Shown here: positions 8,962-17,764 of the stretch, one piece after another
How positions within the stretch are numbered: position 1 is the first letter of the stretch
How the letters are laid out: every line of letters begins with the position of its first letter
Source of the DNA: Winogradskyella sp. KYW1333
GTDB lineage: Bacteria; Bacteroidota; Bacteroidia; Flavobacteriales; Flavobacteriaceae
Reading direction: 5' to 3'
Assembly (NCBI RefSeq): GCF_003335675.1
Contig: NZ_QPHL01000013.1
Location: forward strand, 62,001-126,000
Length of the DNA: 64,000 bases
The notes under the pieces: model-generated
What the model saw: the letters and a program-made list of their open reading frames with translations, nothing else
The model's database searches: none
What the model was told of the DNA's origin: nothing
Translations under genes and position numbers: made by a program

Positions 8962-11256
8962 ATGAAAATTTTAAAGTATTACCTATGCGCTACAATGTTT
9001 ATTTCTGCTAGTGCATTAGCACAAAACGAAATTAAACCAGAACGCAAACCAGGCCACACCAACGAAAATAAATTCAAACAATTATATGATGAATTTTCAA
9101 CACCCAATATGTTTAGAACTGGGAGTGGAGCGCCTGGCCCAGCGTATTACCAGCAACAGGCTGACTATAAAATGGATATTGAAATAGATGATGACAATGC
9201 CAGATTATATGGTGATGAAACTATTACTTATACAAATAATTCGCCAGATGAATTAACGTATCTATGGGTCCAATTAGACCAGAACATGCGTGCTAGAGAT
9301 TCAAAAACACCATTAATTAATAGTACAGGAATTGGTCCTGCAACCTCTTCGTCTCGAGCTGTTAGATCTTATTTAAAAGAGCGTTTCGATGGAGGTTTTA
9401 ATATAGAGCATGTTAAAGATATTAACGGAAACGATTTGCCGTTTATGATTAACCGCACCATGATGCGAGTAGAATTACCTAAATCAATGCAAACTGGAGA
9501 CAAATTTTCATTTCAAATAAAGTGGTGGTACAACATTAATGATCATGTTAGAGATGGTGGCCGTTCAGGTTATGAGTATTTCCCAGAAAATGACAATCGT
9601 ATTTATGTCATATCACAATTCTACCCGAGAATGGCTGTATACAATGATGTTGAAGGATGGCAAAATTCTCAATTCTGGGGAAGAGATGAGTTTGCATTAC
9701 CATTTGGAAATTTTGATGTAAACATTACTGTTCCAGCAGACCATATTTTAGATGGTACAGGTTATTTAACCAATAGAGAGGAAGTATTCACTAAAGAAAT
9801 GATGAAGCGTTACAAGAAGGCGCAAAAATCTTACGATGAGCCTGTTGTTATTGTAACGGAAGACGAAGCAATAGTTACTGAAAAAACTAAGAGTAAGGAT
9901 AAAAAAACTTGGAAGTTGTCAGCACAAATGGTACGTGATTTCGGGTTTGCAACATCGCGTAAATTTCTTTGGGATATGATGGCAGTGAAGTTAGAGACTA
10001 AGGATGTTATGGCTGTGTCTCTTTATTCTAAAGAAGGAAATCCACTTTGGGGGGAATGGTCTACAAAGACAGTAGCGAGTACACTAAAGAGTTATTCACG
10101 TATGACCTTTGATTATCCATACCATAAAGCCATTTCTGCACATGCTCCAATGGGTATGGAGTACCCAATGATAAGTTACAACTTTGGCCGTCCAAATCCA
10201 GATGGAACATATTCAGATCGCACCAAGTTCGGTATGATGAGTGTAATAATCCACGAAGTAGGGCACAACTGGTTCCCTATGATTATTAACAGTGATGAAC
10301 GTCAATGGACATGGATGGATGAAGGTCTTGATACGTTCGTACAGTACATTGCAGAACAAGATTTTGGTGAGTGGTATCCAGACGCACTTTCACCTGGTCA
10401 AACAAAATATCCTTCTAGACGTGGGCCTGCAAAGAATATTGTAAGATATATGGGTGGAGATCAAGATTATATTGCTCCTATAATGACTAAGGGACTTAAT
10501 ACTTATCAGTTTGGTAGTAATGCATATTCTAAACCTGCGACTGGATTGAATATTTTGCGCGAAACAGTGATGGGAAGAGAGCTTTTTGACTATGCATTTA
10601 AAGAATACGCAAATCGTTGGAAATTTAAACACCCGACACCTGAAGATTTCTTCCGTACAATGGAAGATGCGTCAGCGGTAGACTTAGATTGGTTCTGGAG
10701 AGGATGGTTTTATACAACCGACTACACTGATATCGGAATTAAAGAAGTGAAGAGGTACGCCGTAACAAATACACCAAATGAAGAAGGCAAACAACTTGCT
10801 GAACGTTATAGAATGGATCCAAATAGTCTTGTTTATTTCATTGAAGAAGGAAAGGAGGGTTATGAAACAGCTAATAATAGTGCTGGAATCAGTGATTTAC
10901 CAACAGTAAAAGAATATTTGATGGATAACTTCACGCCTGAACAAAGAAATGAAATGAAAACACCACCAAAGTATTTTTATGAAGTAACATTTGATAAACC
11001 AGGAGGATTAGTAATGCCTCTTATAGTTGAGTATACCTATGCAGATGACTCTAAGGAAAAAGTGACATATCCAGCCCAGATATGGAGATTAAATGATAAA
11101 GAAGCCCGTAGGGCAATAGCAAGTGATAAAGAAATTGTTGCTATTACTGTAGATCCAGATTTAGAAACTGCAGATGTAGATACATCAAATAATTCATGGC
11201 CTAGAGAAGTACAACAGAGTGATTTTGATAAATTTAAAAATCAAATTAAAAACTAA
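8962..11256 (+). CDS. M1 family metallopeptidase, secreted
   Basis: The 764-residue protein has a cleavable signal peptide (ending ALAQ near residue 21), the N-terminal M1 saddle domain, and the gluzincin zinc site HEVGH (His431, Glu432, His435) with the third ligand Glu454 at the expected 18-residue spacing. The usual substrate-amino-group motif GxMEN is replaced by GMEYP (398-402), so classical aminopeptidase specificity is uncertain. The enzyme is probably periplasmic or on the cell surface. An intrinsic terminator follows, so this is the last gene of the block starting at 6746. Confidence 0.92.
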   Translation: MKILKYYLCATMFISASALAQNEIKPERKPGHTNENKFKQLYDEFSTPNMFRTGSGAPGPAYYQQQADYKMDIEIDDDNARLYGDETITYTNNSPDELTYLWVQLDQNMRARDSKTPLINSTGIGPATSSSRAVRSYLKERFDGGFNIEHVKDINGNDLPFMINRTMMRVELPKSMQTGDKFSFQIKWWYNINDHVRDGGRSGYEYFPENDNRIYVISQFYPRMAVYNDVEGWQNSQFWGRDEFALPFGNFDVNITVPADHILDGTGYLTNREEVFTKEMMKRYKKAQKSYDEPVVIVTEDEAIVTEKTKSKDKKTWKLSAQMVRDFGFATSRKFLWDMMAVKLETKDVMAVSLYSKEGNPLWGEWSTKTVASTLKSYSRMTFDYPYHKAISAHAPMGMEYPMISYNFGRPNPDGTYSDRTKFGMMSVIIHEVGHNWFPMIINSDERQWTWMDEGLDTFVQYIAEQDFGEWYPDALSPGQTKYPSRRGPAKNIVRYMGGDQDYIAPIMTKGLNTYQFGSNAYSKPATGLNILRETVMGRELFDYAFKEYANRWKFKHPTPEDFFRTMEDASAVDLDWFWRGWFYTTDYTDIGIKEVKRYAVTNTPNEEGKQLAERYRMDPNSLVYFIEEGKEGYETANNSAGISDLPTVKEYLMDNFTPEQRNEMKTPPKYFYEVTFDKPGGLVMPLIVEYTYADDSKEKVTYPAQIWRLNDKEARRAIASDKEIVAITVDPDLETADVDTSNNSWPREVQQSDFDKFKNQIKN

Positions 11257-11274
11257 AGAAATAGTTATAATATT

Positions 11275-11303
11275 AAGCCGACTTTAACGAGTCGGCTTTT
11301 TTT
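11275..11303 (+). terminator. Intrinsic terminator after the M1 peptidase gene
   Basis: AAGCCGACT (11275-11283) pairs with AGTCGGCTT (11290-11298) around a 6-base loop and is followed by a T run. It separates the M1 gene from the downstream tatA-like gene, which therefore needs its own promoter. Confidence 0.85.
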
Positions 11304-11320
11304 ATTACATAAAGTCACTC

Positions 11321-11328
11321 TATATTTG
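11321..11328 (+). promoter_or_regulatory. -7 box immediately before the tatA-like GTG start
   Basis: TATATTTG is a perfect TAnnTTTG box, and the GTG start at 11333 follows its last base by only 4 bases. If transcription starts at the usual distance, the mRNA would be leaderless or nearly so. The same arrangement recurs at 58201. Confidence 0.55.
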
Positions 11329-11332
11329 CAAT

Positions 11333-11623
11333 GTGATACACCAAACTATATTTTTATTTATTGGAGGCACTGAAATAGTTTTTATACTATTTATAGTTGT
11401 ACTGGTATTTGGAGCTGATAAATTACCCGAGATTGCACGAGGTATGGGCAAGGGTATGAGAACTTTAAGAGATGCTACCAATGATATTAAACACGAGGTT
11501 ACTAAAAGTGCCAAGGAAAATAATATCGTAGATACTGATGTTACAAAAAATATAAATGAAGAGCTTAATAAAGTAAAAGACGACCTCGAGGATTTTACAG
11601 GTTCTTTAAAAAGGGACAATTAG
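11333..11623 (+). CDS. Twin-arginine translocase TatA/TatB-family subunit
   Basis: This 96-residue protein has the TatA layout: a single N-terminal membrane helix (about 9-24), the FGADKLPEIARGMGKG hinge and amphipathic helix (about 25-45), then a charged tail. It would form or recruit the Tat pore in the inner membrane. No tatC is adjacent. The start is GTG at 11333. An ATG two bases upstream is useless because it is followed at once by TGA. The length and N-terminus fit the family. Sequence alone does not decide between TatA and a TatB-like role. It converges on the O-methyltransferase gene with no intergenic space. Confidence 0.88.
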   Translation: MIHQTIFLFIGGTEIVFILFIVVLVFGADKLPEIARGMGKGMRTLRDATNDIKHEVTKSAKENNIVDTDVTKNINEELNKVKDDLEDFTGSLKRDN

Positions 11624-12265
11624 TTACTTCTTTCTGCTAATAGTTAAACCATCACGAACTGGAAGTACTACCGTTTCAATTCTAGCATCATTTTTTAGAA
11701 GCTTATTGTATTCCAACACTGCCTTCGTTGAACTATCTTTAGGGTTTAAGGATTCTACTACCTTACCATGCCACAAAACATTGTCAGACAAAATTATACC
11801 ACCTTTATTTAATTTGTCAATTACCAAATGGAAGTAGTTAGAGTAATTTGGTTTATCGGCATCAATAAAAACCAAATCAAACGTATGGTCTAATGTTGGT
11901 ATAATATCAAGGGCATTTCCTAAATATTGTTTTATTTGATTTCCATAGCCCGATTTATCAAAATACTTGCGTTGAAAATCTACTAATTCCTCGTTAATAT
12001 CAATAGTATGTAATTGACCCTCTGTATCCAGTCCTTCCGCAAGACAAATTGTGGAATAACCAGTAAATGTTCCAATCTCTAGGATTGATTTTGACCTAAT
12101 TAATTTTGAAAGTATACTAAGTACTCGACCTTGGTAAGGTCCGCTCAGCATTATCGGTTGTAATACTTTTTGGTAGGTCTCTCTGGTAAGTTGTTGCAGA
12201 ATAATTGGTTCTTCTTCAGTATGATTTACTACATATTTATCTATAGCCTCTGGTAAAAAATGCAT
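11624..12265 (-). CDS. Class I SAM-dependent O-methyltransferase (CCoAOMT-like)
   Basis: The 213-residue cytosolic protein belongs to the O-methyltransferase_3 (caffeoyl-CoA/catechol OMT-like) family. SAM motif I is ILEIGTFTGYSTICLAEG and the metal/substrate region is DLVFIDADKPNY. Members methylate a catechol-type hydroxyl using Mg2+. The start overlaps the ACMSD stop as TAATG, so it is translationally coupled as the last gene of the kynurenine operon. Its substrate might be an ortho-aminophenol intermediate such as 3-hydroxyanthranilate or 3-hydroxykynurenine, but this is inference from position. It may equally be a passenger. Confidence 0.88.
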   Translation of the reverse strand: MHFLPEAIDKYVVNHTEEEPIILQQLTRETYQKVLQPIMLSGPYQGRVLSILSKLIRSKSILEIGTFTGYSTICLAEGLDTEGQLHTIDINEELVDFQRKYFDKSGYGNQIKQYLGNALDIIPTLDHTFDLVFIDADKPNYSNYFHLVIDKLNKGGIILSDNVLWHGKVVESLNPKDSSTKAVLEYNKLLKNDARIETVVLPVRDGLTISRKK

Positions 12266-13350
12266 TAACTTAAAATTCTATTTACTAATGATTTTTTTGC
12301 TTCTTCATCTTCACCAAAAAGCCATTGCAGAACATTATCCTCCCAGATAGCATCGCGTTCAGTCTCATTTATAATATCCCTGTCTATTGCAAGGTCTAGT
12401 ATTTTTCCAGGATAGGATGATTGTTTCTCACTTTCCATTTCTCCTAGTGGATAAGGATCGTCCAAGCCCATTATAACTTGTTTCGAAGTCTGATTTTTTA
12501 TTAATAATTCAAGCGATCCTGTATCATGAACTAATGTATCAAAGAAAATGTTTTTATGGCCAACGGCTTTTCTAGGATGACTTTTTTCCTCAAACAAGTC
12601 TGGTCTGCCATCAAAACCTTGGATTCTTCTACCCAAATTTATTTGTGCTAACTGCCCTCCATGAGCAAAACAAACACGCATGTTTTTATACTTCTCATAA
12701 TAACCATTTAAAGTTAAAAAGTGGTAAGCATCGGCACATTGTGCAAGCATCCAAATGAGATGAAAACGCCAAGATGTATTTTCTAGTTTTATAAATTTTT
12801 CACCATCGTATGGATGTATTTCTACAGCGAGGTTGTATTTGTCAGCAAGTTCGAAAATTGGTTCATTTTCCTCATCGAAAATACAGCGCCATGTTCCAAT
12901 AGTATCCATATAGTGAGTTGGTAAGCACAAAAGACGCATACCTAAAACTTCTACACATCGCTCAATTTCCCAACAAGCACCACGCACAAATCCAGGATGA
13001 ACAACAAACCCACAAGTAAATTTACTTGGATTGTCACGTTGAATCCTAGCATTGAAATCATTTTGAAATCTTAAGGCTTGTTTCATTTCTTCTAAACGAA
13101 GACCGTTTCCATATAATTGAGATAGATTAAGAACTACTGCATGGTCAATTTTAAAATGATCCATCCATGCTAGCTTCTCGTCCAAGAAAAAACTCGAATC
13201 AGTAATTGGTCGATTCCAATCTTTTTGAAGCATAAATTTTCTGTCTTTATCCACCCAAAATATACCTTTATCTTTCATAAAATCAGGGATCTCTTCTGGA
13301 TAAGGAAGAAGATGAGAATGACCGTTTATTCTTAGTTTTCTTTTAGTCAT
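12265..13350 (-). CDS. 2-amino-3-carboxymuconate-6-semialdehyde decarboxylase (ACMSD)
   Basis: This enzyme decarboxylates ACMS, the unstable ring-opened product of 3-hydroxyanthranilate, to 2-aminomuconate semialdehyde. That diverts carbon away from quinolinate. The 361-residue protein is a zinc-dependent amidohydrolase_2 member with GHSH (His11, His13), VEIHPYD, CFAHGG and MGLDDPYPLGE, the expected metal and catalytic positions. It overlaps the dioxygenase gene by 8 bases and the methyltransferase gene by one. The length is somewhat above the 330-340 of Pseudomonas NbaD. Context with 3-hydroxyanthranilate dioxygenase makes the assignment firm. Confidence 0.93.
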   Translation of the reverse strand: MTKRKLRINGHSHLLPYPEEIPDFMKDKGIFWVDKDRKFMLQKDWNRPITDSSFFLDEKLAWMDHFKIDHAVVLNLSQLYGNGLRLEEMKQALRFQNDFNARIQRDNPSKFTCGFVVHPGFVRGACWEIERCVEVLGMRLLCLPTHYMDTIGTWRCIFDEENEPIFELADKYNLAVEIHPYDGEKFIKLENTSWRFHLIWMLAQCADAYHFLTLNGYYEKYKNMRVCFAHGGQLAQINLGRRIQGFDGRPDLFEEKSHPRKAVGHKNIFFDTLVHDTGSLELLIKNQTSKQVIMGLDDPYPLGEMESEKQSSYPGKILDLAIDRDIINETERDAIWEDNVLQWLFGEDEEAKKSLVNRILS

Positions 13351-13879
13351 TTACTTCCACTTTCTTTGGAGGTTGCATAATCTCATCACAATTTGGGCAA
13401 GAGCGTTTATCCTTATCACCGTAGTAATTATCAAAGATACTAGGCATGTCTGTTTCTATATTGTCTAGTGTAAAGTCTTCTTCATACAGTTTTGTTGTAC
13501 AGTTTTCACAAAACCAAAGCAAGGCATCTTTTACACCTTTTTCTCTCGGATATTCAATAACTAGACCCACTGTATTTGCGCCTCGTTGTGGTGAATGTGG
13601 TACTTTTGGTGGAAGTAAGAATATTTCACCTTCTCTAATGTGAATATCCTTAGGAGTGCCTTTGTCAATTACCTTGAGGACAATATCGCCTTCAACTTGA
13701 TAAAAGAATTCTGGGGTTTCATTATAATGATAATCTTTTCTACTATTTGGTCCTCCTACGACCATTACAATAAAATCACCATCTTTCCAGACTACTTTAT
13801 TACCTACAGGTGGTTTTAACAGATGTCTATTTTCTTCAATCCATGCTTTAAAATTAATGGGTGGATATAATTTGCTCAT
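13343..13879 (-). CDS. 3-hydroxyanthranilate 3,4-dioxygenase
   Basis: This cupin-fold non-haem iron enzyme opens the ring of 3-hydroxyanthranilate to give ACMS. The 178-residue protein has iron ligands His51, Glu57 and His95 (HYNETPE and PHSPQR) and the bacterial rubredoxin-like second iron site formed by Cys124, Cys127, Cys161 and Cys164 in two CxxC pairs. It overlaps the ACMSD gene by 8 bases, which suits hand-over of an unstable product. It corresponds to NbaC/HAAO. Confidence 0.96.
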   Translation of the reverse strand: MSKLYPPINFKAWIEENRHLLKPPVGNKVVWKDGDFIVMVVGGPNSRKDYHYNETPEFFYQVEGDIVLKVIDKGTPKDIHIREGEIFLLPPKVPHSPQRGANTVGLVIEYPREKGVKDALLWFCENCTTKLYEEDFTLDNIETDMPSIFDNYYGDKDKRSCPNCDEIMQPPKKVEVND

Positions 13880-13912
13880 ATCTTAATGATTTAATTAGGT
13901 AATTCTATAAAG

Positions 13913-14695
13913 TTACAAACTTTTTGTTCGTCCACCATCAACAGGAAGGTTAATTCCATTAATATAACTTGCTCTTTTACTTACCAAAAAAGTAATGGCA
14001 TCTGCAAGTTCTTCAGGCTTGGCAAATCGTTTAGCAGGAATTGTATTTTTCATAGCATTAGCCGATTCTTCTATTGACTTGCCTGTTTTACCTGATTTGT
14101 TTTTAATAATTTCAGAAAGGCGCTCTGTACTTGTAGCACCAGGTAATACATTATTGACAGTAATACCAAAAGAACCTAATTCGTTAGCCAAAGTTTTACT
14201 CCAATTTGCTACAGCACCTCTAATTGTGTTGCTAACTCCCAAACCGTCTAAAGGTTGTTTAACGGAGGTTGAAATAACATTTATAATCCTTCCGAAACCT
14301 TCATCCTTCATAAACGGAACTAATGTTTGTGCTAACACATGGTTGCATTTTAAATGTTGCGTAAAAGCTTTCTCAAATTCTTCTAAATTTGCACTATAAA
14401 CCGGGCCTCCTGCAGGTCCGCCAGTATTATTGATTAAGATATGGAATCCATGATTTTCAATAATAAAAGCTTTAACCTTTTCTTTTAACTCAATTGGATT
14501 TGAAAAATCTGCAACAATGTAATTGTGTTTGCGTTGCTGAGGTAATTCAGAAAGAGTAGTTTTTAATTTTTCTTCATTTCTTGCTATAAGGGTAATTATT
14601 GCACCTTCATTTGCAAGTGCAATAGCAGTAGCTTTTCCAATTCCGGCTGTGCTTCCACAAACAAGAACATGTTTATTGTTGAGTTCTAAATTCAT
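13913..14695 (-). CDS. Atypical short-chain dehydrogenase/reductase family protein
   Basis: The 260-residue Rossmann protein has the nucleotide-binding loop CGSTAGIG (13-20) instead of TGxxxGIG, and NNTGGPAGG (89-97) where NNAG is usual. The active-site YxxxK is replaced by SNTIR: Ser155 and Arg159 fall where Tyr and Lys should be, 13 residues after Ser142. This matches the BKR-like SDR subgroup known to lack a perfect catalytic tetrad. A hairpin at 14702-14720 lies just upstream of the ATG. It sits inside the kynurenine operon, so a role in the later steps is likely, but its reaction is unknown. Confidence 0.85.
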   Translation of the reverse strand: MNLELNNKHVLVCGSTAGIGKATAIALANEGAIITLIARNEEKLKTTLSELPQQRKHNYIVADFSNPIELKEKVKAFIIENHGFHILINNTGGPAGGPVYSANLEEFEKAFTQHLKCNHVLAQTLVPFMKDEGFGRIINVISTSVKQPLDGLGVSNTIRGAVANWSKTLANELGSFGITVNNVLPGATSTERLSEIIKNKSGKTGKSIEESANAMKNTIPAKRFAKPEELADAITFLVSKRASYINGINLPVDGGRTKSL

Positions 14696-14776
14696 ATTTA
14701 TAATCCACTAAACGTGGGTTTGTTTTTAAGTTAGTATTCTATAAAATTATAATTCCCTAATTAAGCAGGTACTTTA

Positions 14777-16219
14777 CTAATATTTTATACAAACATTTTT
14801 AGGTTCAGTAAAAAAGCGCAACGCTTCAAAACCACCTTCTCTGCCAACACCTGAGGCTTTAACGCCACCAAAAGGTGTTCGTAGATCGCGCATCATCCAT
14901 GTATTTACCCAAACTATTCCCGCTTGTAATTTGTCGCTCATGTGCATTGTCCTTTTTAGGTTATTTGTCCAAAGTGTGGCTGATAAACCATATTTCACTT
15001 TATTGGCCATCTTTAAAACGTCATCTTCAGTTTTAAAAGGCATAATCGTAACAACTGGACCAAAAATTTCTTCTTGATTAACTCTACATTCATCATCGGG
15101 AACTTCTATTACGGTTGGTTTTAAGTAGTAACCATTCTCATATCCTTCAACACTAACCTCTTCACCACCACAAAGGATTATCCCATTTTCATCTCTGGCA
15201 ATTTGTATATATTCTTTTACTTTTTCTAAATGTGGTTTGGAAACCAAAGCACCAATATTAGTTTTAGTGTCAGACGGATGACCAACTTTTAGATTTTTGA
15301 CCTTCTTCACAAAATCTGACTTAAACTGCTCGTAGATGGTGGCTTCAACAAAAATCCTACTGCCACATAAGCAAATTTGACCTTGGTTGGCAAAAGAAGA
15401 TCTTACTGTAGTTTCTAACATTTCTTCATAATTACAATCTGCAAAAATTATATTTGGGTTTTTACCTCCAAGTTCTAAGGATAGTTTTTTAAACATAGGT
15501 GCTGCGACTTTGGCAATATGAGCACCAGTCGCAGTACCACCAGTAAATGAAATAGCTTTAATATCAGGATGTTCAACAATGGCTTGACCAGTTGTTGTCC
15601 CTAATCCATGAACAATATTTAAAACGCCTTTTGGTAAACCTGCTTCATTGCAGATTTCACCTAATAGATTGGCGGTCATTGGAGTTACTTCACTAGGTTT
15701 AGCAACAACACAATTTCCTGTTGCCATCGCAGGTGCAATTTTCCAAGTAAATAGATAGAGTGGGAGATTCCATGGTGAGATACACCCAACAACTCCTATA
15801 GGTTGACGCAAGGTATAGTTAACAGCATTTTGACCTACACTTTCGTGACTTTCACTCGAGAATTGCGTAATAGCATTACCGAAAAATCTAAAATTACTTG
15901 CTGCTCTTGGAATGTCTACTGTTTTAGCTAAAGAAATGGGTTTGCCATTATCCATACTTTCAGCTTTAGCAAACCGATTCAAGTTTTCCTCTAATAATTC
16001 TGAAATCTTAATTAGAACACGACTTCTTTCCTCTAGAGTTGTATTGCTCCAATTATTAAATGCAGATTTAGCAGCTTGATATGCATTTTCTACATCTTCT
16101 TTTGATGAATTTGGTATTTGCCCATAAACTTCACCATTTGAAGGGTCATAGTTTTCAATCCATTCATCCTTAATGGGACTTTCAAATTTACCGTTAATGT
16201 AGTTTTTGATATTGTTCAT
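14777..16219 (-). CDS. Aldehyde dehydrogenase, probable 2-aminomuconate semialdehyde dehydrogenase
   Basis: This NAD-dependent enzyme would oxidise 2-aminomuconate semialdehyde to 2-aminomuconate. The 480-residue protein is a complete ALDH with the ELGGKNP glutamate motif and the catalytic Cys283 in GQICLCGSR. The CLC context is shared with hydroxymuconic and aminomuconic semialdehyde dehydrogenases (NbaE/DmpC/ALDH8A1). The substrate assignment rests on this similarity and on placement with ACMSD and the RidA-type deaminase. Confidence 0.92.
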   Translation of the reverse strand: MNNIKNYINGKFESPIKDEWIENYDPSNGEVYGQIPNSSKEDVENAYQAAKSAFNNWSNTTLEERSRVLIKISELLEENLNRFAKAESMDNGKPISLAKTVDIPRAASNFRFFGNAITQFSSESHESVGQNAVNYTLRQPIGVVGCISPWNLPLYLFTWKIAPAMATGNCVVAKPSEVTPMTANLLGEICNEAGLPKGVLNIVHGLGTTTGQAIVEHPDIKAISFTGGTATGAHIAKVAAPMFKKLSLELGGKNPNIIFADCNYEEMLETTVRSSFANQGQICLCGSRIFVEATIYEQFKSDFVKKVKNLKVGHPSDTKTNIGALVSKPHLEKVKEYIQIARDENGIILCGGEEVSVEGYENGYYLKPTVIEVPDDECRVNQEEIFGPVVTIMPFKTEDDVLKMANKVKYGLSATLWTNNLKRTMHMSDKLQAGIVWVNTWMMRDLRTPFGGVKASGVGREGGFEALRFFTEPKNVCIKY

Positions 16220-16235
16220 AATTATAGTTCACTGC

Positions 16236-17744
16236 CTAAATCTTACTTTGTAATATAGCAATACATGTTTTAATACCTTCTCTGATATTACCAATTCGTA
16301 TGTTTTCATTAGGACTATGTTGATTATTGTCCATATTTACAGTAGGTACAATGATTGCAGGTACATCTAAAGTTTTAACAGCAGATATAATAGGTACAGT
16401 ACCTCCCATAGTTCTTATAGAAATAGGTACCTCTCCAAAAATTTCAGTTAGGTTTTCTCTAAGTGTGGTTCCTAATTTAGAATTTAAGTTTGTTCTAAAA
16501 GCATTTACGCCATTAGACCTTGTAAACTTTACAATTTTAGAGTATTTAAGGCGTTCCTCATCAGTTGGGTCTCTGTCTAAAACAGTATAACCTAAATTTT
16601 CTATATGAGATTTCACTTTATCGAGTTGTACCTTTCCGTCTGTTTCTGCAACCAATCTAACATCAATATTTGCCATTGCTATTTCTGGGATAACCGTTTT
16701 GGGTTTGTTCCCTTTCCAAGACGTTTCAATTTGCCTAACATTTAAAGATGGATACTGCAGTGCCTCTTGGTAATTATTACCAACCTTTTCAGGTTGCTTA
16801 ATACCCAACCTATTGTTCAGAACTTTTGTGTCATCAGGTACGTTATTGAGTATTTGCTGTTCTTCAGAAGAAAAATAAATACCAGAATAAAAATCTTTAA
16901 TGAGAACTTTACCGGTTTCATCTTTCATACTCGAAAGAATACTTGAAAGTGAAAATACAGGATTTGGAACATAGTTCCCGTAATGCCCACTATGCTGTGA
17001 CAGTTTTGCTCCATATGTCGTAATTGTACATGTGGCAATACCACGACAACCAAAGGTCAGTGTTGGCTTATTAGACTCATGTGCAGGCCCATCCATAATA
17101 ATCATCGCATCTGCAGCATAACGCTCTTTATAAGTCTCAATAGTTGATAAAAATGCATTTGATCCATATTCCTCTTCTGGATCGAAGACAATTTTAATAT
17201 TGAATTTCGGAGTTATACCCTCTGTATTTAAGAATTTTAATGCATTTAATAACATCACAATTGGCCCTTTATCATCTGCAGCTGCTCGTGCAAAAATTCG
17301 CCATTCGTTATCAATTCTTTGATTTATAGCGTCCCAGTTTAATGTTTTCCAGTTGCCTTTTTCATCTCTGCTTTTTAGAACTGGTATAAAGGGGTCTTTT
17401 TGATCCCAGTTATTCGCATCTACTGGTTGTCCATCAATATGAAAATAAAATAATACTGTACTAAACTCTGGATTATATTCTTTCTCTAATAAAAGTAGTG
17501 GAAGTGAAGAAGATTCTAATAAACTGACTTTAAAACCAAGTGTTTTGTAATTGTCTGCAACCCAATTTATATTCTTGAGCATTCGGTTTTTATTTTCTGG
17601 AAGGTTAGGAATGCTTACAAAATCTTTATGTTCTTTAATTATTTCCTTTAAATGTTCATCTATTAATTCGTCCCAGTTGGTTTGAGAATTTACAGAAAAG
17701 TTAATTATGAAAACTAGTACAAATAATAGAAATTTAAATTTCAT
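16236..17744 (-). CDS. Secreted M20 family metallopeptidase
   Basis: The 502-residue protein has a signal peptide (about 1-20) and the M20 dizinc residues: His102 in FHIDG, bridging Asp157 in AADDKG, the catalytic pair Glu190-Glu191 in DPEEEYG, and a C-terminal VPTVNMDNNQHSPNE ligand region with His. The family cleaves dipeptides or N-acyl amino acids. It sits between the RidA and ALDH genes with 20- and 16-base gaps, so it is co-transcribed with the kynurenine genes. As an exported peptidase it may release Trp- or kynurenine-containing peptides outside the cytoplasm, which is inference. Confidence 0.9.
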   Translation of the reverse strand: MKFKFLLFVLVFIINFSVNSQTNWDELIDEHLKEIIKEHKDFVSIPNLPENKNRMLKNINWVADNYKTLGFKVSLLESSSLPLLLLEKEYNPEFSTVLFYFHIDGQPVDANNWDQKDPFIPVLKSRDEKGNWKTLNWDAINQRIDNEWRIFARAAADDKGPIVMLLNALKFLNTEGITPKFNIKIVFDPEEEYGSNAFLSTIETYKERYAADAMIIMDGPAHESNKPTLTFGCRGIATCTITTYGAKLSQHSGHYGNYVPNPVFSLSSILSSMKDETGKVLIKDFYSGIYFSSEEQQILNNVPDDTKVLNNRLGIKQPEKVGNNYQEALQYPSLNVRQIETSWKGNKPKTVIPEIAMANIDVRLVAETDGKVQLDKVKSHIENLGYTVLDRDPTDEERLKYSKIVKFTRSNGVNAFRTNLNSKLGTTLRENLTEIFGEVPISIRTMGGTVPIISAVKTLDVPAIIVPTVNMDNNQHSPNENIRIGNIREGIKTCIAILQSKI

Positions 17745-17764
17745 GAAATAAAAGTTTATGTCAA

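Noticed and set aside
11320-11619. Long reading frame antisense to the tatA-like gene
   Set aside because: It is a shadow of the plus-strand gene, whose TatA motifs are clear.
13995-14399. 134-codon frame antisense to the SDR gene
   Set aside because: The SDR frame is supported by family motifs. The opposite frame has no recognisable features or start context.
14702-14720. Hairpin upstream of the SDR gene as a terminator
   Set aside because: There is no T run in the direction of the operon. It may be a processing site or chance, so it is mentioned only within the SDR entry.
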